Below, one piece after another: positions 1 through 7,643 of a DNA stretch of 21,409 bases. The first letter of the stretch is position 1, and every line of letters starts with the position of its first letter. Both the position numbers and the translations under genes were made by a program. The notes under the pieces were generated by a model. It saw only the letters and a program-made list of their open reading frames with translations, did not search any database and was not told the DNA's origin. This DNA comes from a virus: positions 1-21,409 of IMG/VR virus record IMGVR_UViG_3300035438_000538; one strand, 5' to 3'.

Positions 1-12
1 AAAAAAGAGTAA
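1..12 (+). CDS. 3' end of an upstream gene (partial)
   Basis: Only the last three codons and a TAA stop (positions 10-12, reading K-K-E-stop) would be in the window. The stop overlaps the next start by one base (TAATG), the coupling arrangement also seen at 16791. This suggests that the nozzle-like gene is translated together with an upstream structural gene. Four codons are too few to prove a gene or name a product. Confidence 0.35.
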   Translation, partial: KKE

Positions 13-2216
13 TGTTTACTAAATTATTTAATATGCCTGTCGGAAGCTTTGGTACAGGAAAAGATGCTAGTTCTCCAAGAACTTTGCCGCTTAAATCAAT
101 GAATGGAAATGCTGTTTATAATTTTGATGAGAATAATGGAGCTGGAGGTTTTTTAGGAACAAGTGTTGATTATAGAAATAGATATTCTAACGTAAACGAG
201 ACATTAGTAACACTTAATTATGATTCTATTTGTGGCGTAACACCTTTTGACCCAGGCTATGATATTTTATCTGTTGGGTGTAAAAAGCAAATAATTAAAT
301 CTCAATTTAATCACTTTGATGCTTTAACAGATTATAACGCTACTGCTAATACGTCTAACTATAACAAGATGTTAGCTAACTTTATAACAGATACAGACCC
401 TTCTAATCTTTATGGAGGAGTAAATGAAGCCGCTATAGCAAATACACTGTATATGTCTTGTGGTCACTTTCAGCCTATTAATACACAGGTTAAAGCGGAT
501 ACATTAAACGGAACGTTTGCTACAGGAATTTACGCAGGAGAGAATAAATATACTTTTAATAATATAGAGGTGTTCGGCGGAGATTGCTTTACAAATCTTA
601 TTGATTTAGGATATGGATTATGGGATGAATCATTTGAAACTAGCGACAATGCTATGTCTTATGCTTTATGGTTTCCATGCGAAGGTAATGTAAATTATAA
701 TTTAAGAAGAGGGCAAAAGGTATCGAATAAGAATATGTTTCCTTCTTCGGGAGCTACAGGCATAGGATGGTTTGATTCATCTTTATCTCCTACAACACAA
801 TTAGAATCTTATAGTTATAACAAAGCATATACTACAGATGGTAATTTTATTAAATATCCGTCACTACCACTTAATTATAAATTTTCAGGAAACTTTGATT
901 ACAGAATAAGATGGAGTCAATACAAAAATCCTGGAGAGTTAATAGATTCATTCCGTGTATTTAGAATACCTGATTACAGAGATGTAGATGGACAGCGCGG
1001 ACAAATCAATAATCTTAAAGCTAGAGATTCTAAGTTATTCTATTGGCAAGACCACTCAGTAGGCTACACTCCAATATTAGAACGTCAATTAGTTGGAGGA
1101 AGTGCTTTAGGAGATGCTACTGCATTAGGTGTAACAGGAGTTATTGATAGATATGATGATATAGATACTAACTTTGGAAATCAACACCAACACGGACTAA
1201 CAGAAACAGAATATGGTTTCGCTTGGTTTGATATGCGTAGAAGAGCATTTATGGTAATGGGTATTGGAAGTAAGCCTGAAGAAATGTCTATGGTTAAAGG
1301 ATTACAAGTATTCTTTAATAATGAGTTTAACGAAGGTAATGTATTCTATCCTAACAGTTATTCAGCTATTTATAATACTAATAACTTAGGGATACCTGAA
1401 GTTCCATTACAAGGATATGGTATAGTTGGAGTATATGACCCTACATTTAAAATGACTTATTTAACTTTTAAATACGCTAAAAGGGATTTTATAGGAGAAA
1501 GTAATGAGTCATTTGTGAATAGAGATTTTACATTAGGATATAATCATATCTTAAATGCTTTTGTAGCTTTTACAGATTGTACTCCTGCGATATGGCATAA
1601 TCATAATGACTTGGTATTAACAGCTAATAATCCCAAGAATACTAAGGCTTACAACTCTGATATGCCTCCTACAACATTTGTAATTGGAGATACTGTTAAA
1701 GTTGATAACGTAGAATATATTTGTGTTAGCGAAGTTTATATACCTTCTTATCCGCCAGCAGCTACAAAAGACCCTGAGTATGCAGGAAGTATTTATTGGT
1801 TAGCTATTAATAAGACTAATCAGATTTACTTACAAAACTTTGGAGCTGACTTATGTAAGTTCTATGGTAAGGTATGGACACATGAATTATCAATAGTAGT
1901 AAATGCTAAGAGTGATATGGCTGTTTCGGCGCAAAACATTCAATTTAAAACTATTGGCCCTAATTGGACTGACTTAGTAGCTACTACTGATGACCAAACA
2001 GCAAGTGATATAAATATACCAACTACTAGCAGAAATTACAGATGGATAGATAAAGCTTGGTTTTCAAGCCTACCATTACCTAGTAACGGAAGGTTAACAG
2101 ATTATTATGTGAAATTAAACTTCTCTTATAAGAATTATGTAACTAATCCAACTGTAGCTAAAAACATACAAAAGGTATCGCAGTGGTTAAAGACTTTTTT
2201 CGTGAGTAGAAGATAA
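12..2216 (+). CDS. Tail nozzle / muzzle-like virion protein
   Basis: A 734-aa, mainly beta-type protein without signal peptide or membrane segment. Residues about 312-435 carry a pattern I associate with the tail nozzle ('muzzle', formerly 'stabilization') proteins of crAss-like and related Bacteroidota podoviruses: DSFRVF, then DYRDVDG, G-Q-I-N-N-L, KLFYWQD, VIDRYDDI and a Trp/Phe-Asp blade-like repeat. The C-terminus (WFSSLPLPSNGRL at roughly 685-700, then YYVKL) also fits that family. By analogy it would form the distal, gated end of the short tail. Residues about 554-600 (GDTVKVDNVEYIC ... YWLAIN) look like a small carbohydrate-binding-type insertion. The start at 12 is favoured by the TAATG overlap and by a good N-terminus. 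The assignment is from memory of sequence patterns, not a search. Another tail or adaptor protein is the main alternative. Confidence 0.6.
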   Translation: MFTKLFNMPVGSFGTGKDASSPRTLPLKSMNGNAVYNFDENNGAGGFLGTSVDYRNRYSNVNETLVTLNYDSICGVTPFDPGYDILSVGCKKQIIKSQFNHFDALTDYNATANTSNYNKMLANFITDTDPSNLYGGVNEAAIANTLYMSCGHFQPINTQVKADTLNGTFATGIYAGENKYTFNNIEVFGGDCFTNLIDLGYGLWDESFETSDNAMSYALWFPCEGNVNYNLRRGQKVSNKNMFPSSGATGIGWFDSSLSPTTQLESYSYNKAYTTDGNFIKYPSLPLNYKFSGNFDYRIRWSQYKNPGELIDSFRVFRIPDYRDVDGQRGQINNLKARDSKLFYWQDHSVGYTPILERQLVGGSALGDATALGVTGVIDRYDDIDTNFGNQHQHGLTETEYGFAWFDMRRRAFMVMGIGSKPEEMSMVKGLQVFFNNEFNEGNVFYPNSYSAIYNTNNLGIPEVPLQGYGIVGVYDPTFKMTYLTFKYAKRDFIGESNESFVNRDFTLGYNHILNAFVAFTDCTPAIWHNHNDLVLTANNPKNTKAYNSDMPPTTFVIGDTVKVDNVEYICVSEVYIPSYPPAATKDPEYAGSIYWLAINKTNQIYLQNFGADLCKFYGKVWTHELSIVVNAKSDMAVSAQNIQFKTIGPNWTDLVATTDDQTASDINIPTTSRNYRWIDKAWFSSLPLPSNGRLTDYYVKLNFSYKNYVTNPTVAKNIQKVSQWLKTFFVSRR

Positions 2217-2236
2217 ATAACTCAAAGTTGAATTAT

Positions 2237-2267
2237 TTTGTAACCTTTTGTGTTTTTATTACGTTAA
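2237..2267 (+). promoter_or_regulatory. Promoter candidate, TAACCTTTT class (copy 1)
   Basis: TTTG (2237-2240), a 19-nt spacer beginning TAACCTTTT, then TACGTTAA (2260-2267). This fits the Bacteroidota layout TTTG-N19-TAnnTTTG, with the last two bases of the -7 box deviating. The same TTGTAACCTTTT plus CGT-box arrangement recurs at 3126 and, on the minus strand, at 20355; a copy lacking TTTG is at 7493. The box ends only six bases before the ATG at 2274, so a transcript would be leaderless or nearly so. Confidence 0.55.
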
Positions 2268-2273
2268 AGTGGT

Positions 2274-2465
2274 ATGAAGATAGTTTTCAAAAATGGACAA
2301 GTTTTAGATATTACTAAGAGCCATGCTGATAAAATAAACAATATGATAAAGTATAATTGTAAAAATGGATTCATTAGTATTTCGGACGATAAGGGTATTG
2401 AAATGATAATAAGCATACATGAAATATGTTATATATCAAGAGTTAAATCAAAAGGTTATAGATAA
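2274..2465 (+). CDS. Small protein of unknown function
   Basis: Sixty-three codons, not recognised. The N-terminal part (KIVFKNGQVLDITKSHA) looks like a beta hairpin, and the end is lysine-rich. No cysteine pair, signal peptide or membrane helix is seen. It is the first gene behind the TAACCTTTT-class promoter candidate, and three bases separate it from the zinc-ribbon gene downstream, so the two are probably cotranscribed. It belongs to the accessory insert between the nozzle-like gene and the ejection-protein genes. An in-frame ATG at 2343 is an alternative start, but it would remove the better-looking N-terminal half. Confidence 0.6.
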   Translation: MKIVFKNGQVLDITKSHADKINNMIKYNCKNGFISISDDKGIEMIISIHEICYISRVKSKGYR

Positions 2466-2468
2466 ATT

Positions 2469-2837
2469 ATGAAAAAAAGAAACGATATAATTGATTCCAC
2501 AATGTCTTTTTCTGTAAAAAAAGAAAAGAGAGATATAGGTTACGTTTTATGCTATGATTTAAAAACACTTCCTGTTGATATGACTCATAAGGATATGAAG
2601 AAATTAGCAGAGGACAAGCATATTATAGCCTACGATTCAAGTAAAGGGCATAGACCGATAATTACTTTTTTGGGAGGAACTACGAATGAATATTTAAAAT
2701 ACTGTAAAATAATAAACATTATATCTTATAAATCTAAATGTAATGTTTGTGGAAAAGCAAATAGAAGAATTAGTAGTGGATTTTATATGAATGAAAGGTG
2801 TGAAATATGTAACAATAAAGATTTTACTTACGAATAA
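2469..2837 (+). CDS. Small protein with C-terminal zinc ribbon
   Basis: This 122-aa protein ends in a four-cysteine zinc-ribbon signature: C91-x2-C94 and C111-x2-C114 (CNVC ... CEIC) with a 16-residue spacer. The N-terminal 85 residues are mixed alpha/beta and not recognised. Zinc ribbons of this size in phages may bind nucleic acid or bridge proteins; nothing here decides which. It starts three bases after the preceding gene. Fourteen bases after its stop comes a second, frameshifted zinc-ribbon gene, giving a small cassette of cysteine-pair proteins in the middle of the late region. There is no Shine-Dalgarno sequence, as elsewhere in the window. Confidence 0.7.
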   Translation: MKKRNDIIDSTMSFSVKKEKRDIGYVLCYDLKTLPVDMTHKDMKKLAEDKHIIAYDSSKGHRPIITFLGGTTNEYLKYCKIINIISYKSKCNVCGKANRRISSGFYMNERCEICNNKDFTYE

Positions 2838-2851
2838 TTAAAATAAACAAC

Positions 2852-3116
2852 ATGAAATATACTTTTGAAAACTCAGAAAAATGCGATAGATGTGGAGATA
2901 CTACATCTGAAAAATGCGGATTAACATTCGGCAGAAGAAAATACATTTTGTTTAAGATGTAAAGATATTAGATTATCAGAAATTAACTCAGGTAGAGTAT
3001 CAGAATTTTCTTATGAAGTTCACTTTGGAACTATAAAATGTGATAATTGTGGAATTATATCAAATTGTAAATTAGGAAAAGATATGAATACGTGTATTGA
3101 TTGCTCTTTTAAATAA
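2852..3116 (+). pseudogene. Zinc-ribbon gene split by a frameshift
   Basis: An ATG at 2852 opens a frame (MKYTFENSEKCDRCGDT...) that stops at TAA 2960-2962 after 36 codons. The +1 frame is open from 2925 to TAA 3114-3116 and reads AEENTFCLRCKDI, then KCDNCG and CIDCSFK. It has no start codon before its last ten or so codons. Joining the frames near 2927-2940 gives a protein of about 87 aa with four CxxC pairs, that is, two zinc ribbons; the first ribbon is complete only after joining. The break could be a real inactivating indel, a sequencing error or a programmed +1 frameshift. No known slippery sequence is evident, so the last is least likely. Confidence 0.65.
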
Positions 3117-3125
3117 TTAAATTAT

Positions 3126-3155
3126 TTTGTAACCTTTTATGAATAACTACCGTAC
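3126..3155 (+). promoter_or_regulatory. Promoter candidate, TAACCTTTT class (copy 2)
   Basis: TTTG (3126-3129) followed directly by TAACCTTTT and, after 16 bases from TAACC, by CGTACAAG, within TACCGTAC (3148-3155). The 20 bases up to TAACCTTTT are almost the same as in copy 1 (AAATTATTTTG versus GAATTATTTTG). It lies after the broken zinc-ribbon gene and would start transcription around 3160, giving a leader of about 28 nt before the secreted-protein gene at 3189. Confidence 0.55.
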
Positions 3156-3188
3156 AAGTACTTTATAAACCAATTAATATTAGAAATT

Positions 3189-3698
3189 ATGGAAGCTATT
3201 AAATCTCGTAGAACAAACATTTTTGTTTTATTATTATCAGTAGGGTTTTTATTTTTGGCTAGATGTGCTTTTGCACAATCTATGGAAATAGAAAGATATT
3301 CTAGTTATAATTCTTACTACAAGAAAAGTATAATTACAAAATATCCTTCTTATAATTTAGAGTTTGTTGACGGAAAAGATACTACTTATTTTTCAGTTTT
3401 CTCTGACAGTATCCGCGCAGGTCATTACGGAATTAGATTGTATGCTTATTTCTCTAAGACTACAGATTTAAACAACTCTATTATAAAAATAGGATTTGAG
3501 GATGGTAGTGAAGATTATATTGCTGCATTTGAAATAGATCATAAGTTGAGTTATGTTGAATATGCTATTCCTCAAAACGTGTTTAATAAATTATTTAGAT
3601 TTAAAGTTGTTTCAGTTCAGTTTAATTACAGAGATAAGATTAATAAAATAGAAGATTCTTTATATTTCTTTGCTTTTTTAAGTCGAGCAGCTCGTTAG
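3189..3698 (+). CDS. Secreted protein with Sec signal peptide, unknown function
   Basis: This 169-aa protein begins with a textbook Sec signal: basic residues (K5, R7, R8), a hydrophobic core (IFVLLLSVGFLFLA) and a probable signal peptidase I site at AFA-Q near residue 29. A cysteine precedes the site, but Arg at its -1 position argues against a lipoprotein. The mature part, about 140 aa, is tyrosine-rich and predicted beta-rich, like a small sandwich or jellyroll; no family is recognised. A secreted host-envelope protein inside a virion gene block, with its own promoter candidate, is the pattern of a 'moron' gene. A role in superinfection exclusion or envelope change is inference. It stops with TAG, unlike most genes here. 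Confidence 0.7.
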   Translation: MEAIKSRRTNIFVLLLSVGFLFLARCAFAQSMEIERYSSYNSYYKKSIITKYPSYNLEFVDGKDTTYFSVFSDSIRAGHYGIRLYAYFSKTTDLNNSIIKIGFEDGSEDYIAAFEIDHKLSYVEYAIPQNVFNKLFRFKVVSVQFNYRDKINKIEDSLYFFAFLSRAAR

Positions 3699-3716
3699 AA
3701 GTATTATTAAAATATG

Positions 3717-3724
3717 TATTTTTG
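3717..3724 (+). promoter_or_regulatory. Possible -7 box upstream of the 1249-aa gene
   Basis: TATTTTTG is an exact match to the Bacteroidota -7 consensus TAnnTTTG and lies 21 bases before the start codon at 3746. At the expected -33 position there is only GTTA (3694-3697) instead of TTTG. The site is therefore a one-box match in AT-rich DNA and could be chance. Confidence 0.3.
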
Positions 3725-3745
3725 TTTGTATAAAACATAAATACC

Positions 3746-6700
3746 ATGCCTGAAGATAAAGGAAAAAGTGTTAAAGCACCTAAAAGTAAATCTAATGATG
3801 ATTTTGCTCCTCAATTAGTTAAAAGCAAATCTGAAATACCAAAAAACGCTGTACTTAAAATTGATTCTGACGGCGGAGAGTATTGGGAAGTTGAGACTAA
3901 GCATGAAGAGACTAAGAAAAAGATGTATCCGCCTTCTAGCGGAAAAAAAAGAACAGGGACTCCAAGAAAAAAAGACCCTGAAAAGTCTTCTACATTTGGG
4001 TCAACTATACAACGATATAAATTACCGCCTCCAGAAGTAACACCTCCTAAGCAAACAGGTTTGTATGGAGGTATTAGTACTTATGAAAAAATAGACCCTG
4101 CTGCTCAATGGGGAGCTGATTATGGAATAACAACATTTACATTTCCTGATGAGTATGGAAGATATACTAATACATCAAGAACTACAAATATTGATAAAGA
4201 GGGTAGAGAAATTGCTTATGATTTAGCTAATCCATTAAATAGTTTTAAAGACGGAAAATTCACTCCAACTTATACAGGCAGAACTATTGATGATGTAAGA
4301 AACGAATGGTCTCTCGTGGGCATGTCTAAGCCAACGGATTATAGTGGAAATAAAGCTAACCCTGATTATAAAGGAAGTTTAATGATGCCTGGAACTAAAG
4401 CTACAAGAGTAGCTGGTGGTGGCGGTGGAGAGTTTAATCAAAGAAATATCGCAAATGTTCCGAATGCTTTAGATAAAGTTCCAATAGGATATATTGAACA
4501 AAAATACGATACTCAAGGAAATCCTATTGTTACTCCAAATGTAGGAGTTCAAATGGATACAAAAAATATAACTCCTTTAAGAAAAGGAGAAATGGAAGTA
4601 GGTAGAATGTACAATATAGAGAATCCTATTGAGATTAAAGGTAAGTTTGCTAAAGGTGGTGTTGTAAGTAAGATTAAAGGATATACATTAGGTGGTAACA
4701 CAGGATATGGCATATTAGGATTAGATACTGGCGTAGTTGGACAAAACGACCCTTATGCAGCTCAAAAAGCTAAAGATAAACAAGATGAAATAGATGCTGC
4801 TAAAAAGAAAGCTAATCAACAAAAAGCTAGAAATGTAGCCAATGAAATAGGAGAGGGAATGGGAGGTATAGGTTCAGCTTATTACAATTCACAACCTACT
4901 CAAAACAAAAGTGAAGCTACAAGAAGTGCAGGATTAGCAGCAGTATCTCAAATGGGTTCAATAGGAGGAGTGATAGGTGGAGTAGCTGCCATAGGAGACC
5001 AAATAGGTAAACCCATCAAAGCAAAAAGTGAGAAATTAGACGCTAGTGGTAATTTAGTAAATCCAGGAAAATCTAAACAAAACGCTATAGGAGGCGCTTT
5101 ATTTAGCCCTACAAAAGCGTTAGCGTATAGAAACGAATCAGGAAACTGGGGAGATATTAAAGGAGACCAATATAATGCTTTTATTGAAAGCAAAGCTAAG
5201 GCTCAGTTAGCTGAAGTAAATGCTGCTAACGTTGCATCTAAACAACAACAAGCTATAGCAGCTAGAAATAACCAAGAAGAGAATCCTACAATAACTAATC
5301 CTTATAATTTATCAGGAGTTACATTTGACGAGAATCAAAATATGATTTTAGCGGATGGACAACAGTTTGATAAGAACCGTCCTATGATGAATAAAGGAGG
5401 TATAGTTGGTAAGATTAAAAATATGTATGCTGACGGCGGAGATATTAAAGGTAAAGGAACTGCTAAATCAGACAGTATAATGGCTGAAGTAAAAGAAGGT
5501 TCGTTTGTAGTGCCTGCCGAGAATGCAGAATTAGCAAAAGGTATTCGTAAACTATATTTAAAAGCTCCTAATAAAAAAGCTAATCTTAAACAAGAAGAAG
5601 GTGAAGCAGTAAAACTATCTAATGGAGAGCATTTATTTACTCCTGAAGAGAATGAATACTTAGAATCTATTGGTATTGATTTAGAAGATTTAGCTCCTAA
5701 CTCAGAAAATAATAGTGAAGAAATGAAAATGGGCGGTATGCTAAAAAGAGCAGATGGTTCTTATTCTAAAAGAGGTTTATGGGATAACATTAGAGATGCT
5801 GCTGGTAGTAATAAAGCTCCAACTGCGGAAATGTTAAAACAAGAAAAAAAGATTAAAGCCGAATACGCTAAAGGCGGATATGTAGTTCAAAGGTCAGGTG
5901 ATAGAGAAGGTAAAACTCATAAAGTAACAGGTCCTGATGGAACTGTAAAATACTTTGGAGACCCTAACTTAGGACAACATCCTAAAGACATTGAAAGAAA
6001 AAAAGCTTTCTACGCAAGACATAAAGATAACTTAGATAACAATCCTCATTTCAGAGCTTACGCAAGAACAACATGGGCAGAAGGAGGTGAGATTATGGCT
6101 CCTAAGATGAAAGGATATGCCGCAGGTGGAGACATTGATGAAGTTGACCCAATAAAAGAATTAGCTAGATTAAATAAAGAAAAAGAAGATGCTGAAAAAT
6201 CAGCTAAGGCTGAGTCTGATGCTGAAAAATCAGCAAGAGATAAAAAGATAGCTGACTTTAAAGCTAAAGTAGAATCTTATGATAGAAAAGCTGATAGAAA
6301 GAACAAAGCTTCTGAATGGGATAAAAAACGTAATGACTCTAAAACTAAATTAGATGCTTTAAATAAATCTTATGAAGAGGCTTCTAAAGAATTTAAAGCA
6401 GCTAACACTCCAACTGCTGAACAAAAAGCTAAAGGAATAAAAGCAGGAACTTTAACTGATACTCAAAGAAAGTATCAAGAAAATTTATTAAAGAAAATAC
6501 AAGAAGCTAAATCAGAATTTGATAATGCTGAAAGAACTTATAATTACGTTAAGGACGATAATAATTATGATGCTAGTGGTAATATTAAGGTTAAGCCTAA
6601 AACAGCTACAGTAGCTCCTAAAACGGAAACTAAGCCAACTGTAGTTACTCAAAATGTACCTACTACTAAACCATCTTTAAAAGCACCTAAAGTAAAAGCT

Positions 6701-7495
6701 TCTAAAGTAACAGTAGATAATTTACCTACTAAAGATTTATCTTTACAAGGATTAAAACAAGATGCTGAATTAAAGACTGCTAATCAAGCTGCTATGCAAG
6801 AGGCTTCTATCGCTAATGCACCAACAAGACAAGCTGTTATAAACGATGCTAATATAACAAGTAATGAAAATTATTTAGCGTCAAAACCTAAATCTAAAAA
6901 CGCTTGGGCGGATAAATTAAGTAACATAGACCCAACTGCATTCGTAGGAATAGGACAATCTGCATTAGGATTGAATATGCTAGGTAAAGAGAAGCGTCCT
7001 ATTGATAAAGCTGTAATAGACCCAACTTATAATGCTGCTGTTAACCGCGCTCAACAAGATGCTTTATTCGGATTAACTCCTGAGCAAAGATTCATGGCAG
7101 AGCAAGATATACAAGGAGGATTAAACGATGCTAAAATGGCTGGTTTAAATGCTAGTGGTGTACAATCATTTAATCTTAACAGAGCTGCTATTAACGATGC
7201 TTGGAAGAATAAATTAGGCTTAAAACAAGCTGACTCTGAGATGAGAATGAATAAGCAAAAATATGCTGATGTAATGGCTGCTGATAGAGCAACTATATTA
7301 GCAGCTAATAGAAGACAAGCTTATAACGATGCTATGAATACCTTTCAGCAAAAACAACAAGCAGGAAGTGAATTAATAGGCGCAGGATTAGCTAATACTA
7401 TTGGAGCGTATAGATTTAGACAAGACCAACAAGCTAGATTAAAAGCAGACGAGGCTAGAGGATATAGTTTAAATAATTATAACCCTACAACGTAA
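3746..7495 (+). CDS. Large modular internal virion (ejection/cargo) protein
   Basis: A 1249-aa protein, likely carried in the virion and ejected with DNA. Residues 1-300 are basic and low-complexity. From about 301 to 797, short motifs of the type aromatic-A-x-GG recur (F301-AKGG, Y561-ADGG, Y707-AKGG, W777-AEGG, Y791-AAGG), with NKGG at 549 and MGG at 662. Residues about 568-594 (KGKGTAKSDSIMAEV, then GSFVVPAENA) match the SDSI / E-F-V-hydrophobic-P-A motif common in tape-measure and internal phage proteins. Residues about 712-776 resemble DUF5754 (VTGPDGTVKYFGD ... H-P-K-D-I-E-R-K-K ... ARHKDN). From about 797 onward it is charged, coiled-coil-like, and the last 200 residues are Ala/Gln/Asn-rich helices typical of ejection proteins. 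Its place before two more such genes recalls the ejection-protein trios of T7 and P22. No enzyme motif is seen. Confidence 0.6.
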   Translation: MPEDKGKSVKAPKSKSNDDFAPQLVKSKSEIPKNAVLKIDSDGGEYWEVETKHEETKKKMYPPSSGKKRTGTPRKKDPEKSSTFGSTIQRYKLPPPEVTPPKQTGLYGGISTYEKIDPAAQWGADYGITTFTFPDEYGRYTNTSRTTNIDKEGREIAYDLANPLNSFKDGKFTPTYTGRTIDDVRNEWSLVGMSKPTDYSGNKANPDYKGSLMMPGTKATRVAGGGGGEFNQRNIANVPNALDKVPIGYIEQKYDTQGNPIVTPNVGVQMDTKNITPLRKGEMEVGRMYNIENPIEIKGKFAKGGVVSKIKGYTLGGNTGYGILGLDTGVVGQNDPYAAQKAKDKQDEIDAAKKKANQQKARNVANEIGEGMGGIGSAYYNSQPTQNKSEATRSAGLAAVSQMGSIGGVIGGVAAIGDQIGKPIKAKSEKLDASGNLVNPGKSKQNAIGGALFSPTKALAYRNESGNWGDIKGDQYNAFIESKAKAQLAEVNAANVASKQQQAIAARNNQEENPTITNPYNLSGVTFDENQNMILADGQQFDKNRPMMNKGGIVGKIKNMYADGGDIKGKGTAKSDSIMAEVKEGSFVVPAENAELAKGIRKLYLKAPNKKANLKQEEGEAVKLSNGEHLFTPEENEYLESIGIDLEDLAPNSENNSEEMKMGGMLKRADGSYSKRGLWDNIRDAAGSNKAPTAEMLKQEKKIKAEYAKGGYVVQRSGDREGKTHKVTGPDGTVKYFGDPNLGQHPKDIERKKAFYARHKDNLDNNPHFRAYARTTWAEGGEIMAPKMKGYAAGGDIDEVDPIKELARLNKEKEDAEKSAKAESDAEKSARDKKIADFKAKVESYDRKADRKNKASEWDKKRNDSKTKLDALNKSYEEASKEFKAANTPTAEQKAKGIKAGTLTDTQRKYQENLLKKIQEAKSEFDNAERTYNYVKDDNNYDASGNIKVKPKTATVAPKTETKPTVVTQNVPTTKPSLKAPKVKASKVTVDNLPTKDLSLQGLKQDAELKTANQAAMQEASIANAPTRQAVINDANITSNENYLASKPKSKNAWADKLSNIDPTAFVGIGQSALGLNMLGKEKRPIDKAVIDPTYNAAVNRAQQDALFGLTPEQRFMAEQDIQGGLNDAKMAGLNASGVQSFNLNRAAINDAWKNKLGLKQADSEMRMNKQKYADVMAADRATILAANRRQAYNDAMNTFQQKQQAGSELIGAGLANTIGAYRFRQDQQARLKADEARGYSLNNYNPTT

Positions 7496-7518
7496 CCTTT
7501 TAAAATAACTTACGTTAA
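7493..7518 (+). promoter_or_regulatory. Promoter-like motif, TAACCTTTT class (copy 4, lacks TTTG)
   Basis: TAACCTTTT (7493-7501) overlaps the stop codon of the 1249-aa gene. Fifteen bases after TAACC comes CGTTAAAC, within TACGTTAA (7511-7518), the same second box as copy 1. The upstream TTTG is replaced by CAACG. A terminator only about 45 bases downstream means that a transcript from here would be about 70 nt long. Confidence 0.35.
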
Positions 7519-7523
7519 ACAAG

Positions 7524-7592
7524 TATTAATAATGATGATTAAAATAATCAACGAATGAATTAAAAGTAGGAGTAGAAATATTCCTATTTTTT
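7524..7592 (+). ncRNA. Candidate short RNA between promoter-like motif and terminator
   Basis: If the motif at 7493-7518 is a promoter, the transcript would begin near 7524 and stop in the T-run at 7587-7592. It would contain a weak hairpin (TGATT 7536-7540 with AATCA 7546-7550) and the terminator hairpin. The longest ATG frame inside is about eight codons, so it does not look coding. It may equally be only the 3' untranslated end of the upstream messenger. Confidence 0.25.
7562..7592 (+). terminator. Intrinsic terminator
   Basis: TAGGAGTA (7567-7574) pairs with TATTCCTA (7579-7586) through eight base pairs, one of them G-T, closed by a GAAA tetraloop. Six Ts follow (7587-7592), and the A-run before the stem (7562-7565) can extend the pairing. 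It would end transcription that comes through the 1249-aa gene and separate it from the 470- and 2181-aa genes. Confidence 0.8.
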
Positions 7593-7625
7593 GTTTATAA
7601 TGAGTTATAAAATTTTATATCTTTA
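7590..7625 (+). promoter_or_regulatory. Possible promoter of the 470/2181-aa genes
   Basis: TTTG (7590-7593) overlaps the end of the terminator, and TATCTTTA (7618-7625) matches seven of eight positions of TAnnTTTG. The spacer of 24 nt is longer than the usual 19-21. A similar box, TATATTTA, lies before the fibre genes at 15608. A promoter is expected here because a strong terminator stands directly upstream. Confidence 0.4.
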
Positions 7626-7643
7626 ACAACAAATATTTTACAC

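Noticed and set aside
4948-5193. Open minus-strand frame of 81 codons inside the 1249-aa gene
   Set aside because: It is antisense to a clear coding sequence, is rich in Pro/Ile/Phe as expected from the complement of that codon use, and has no promoter or family features.
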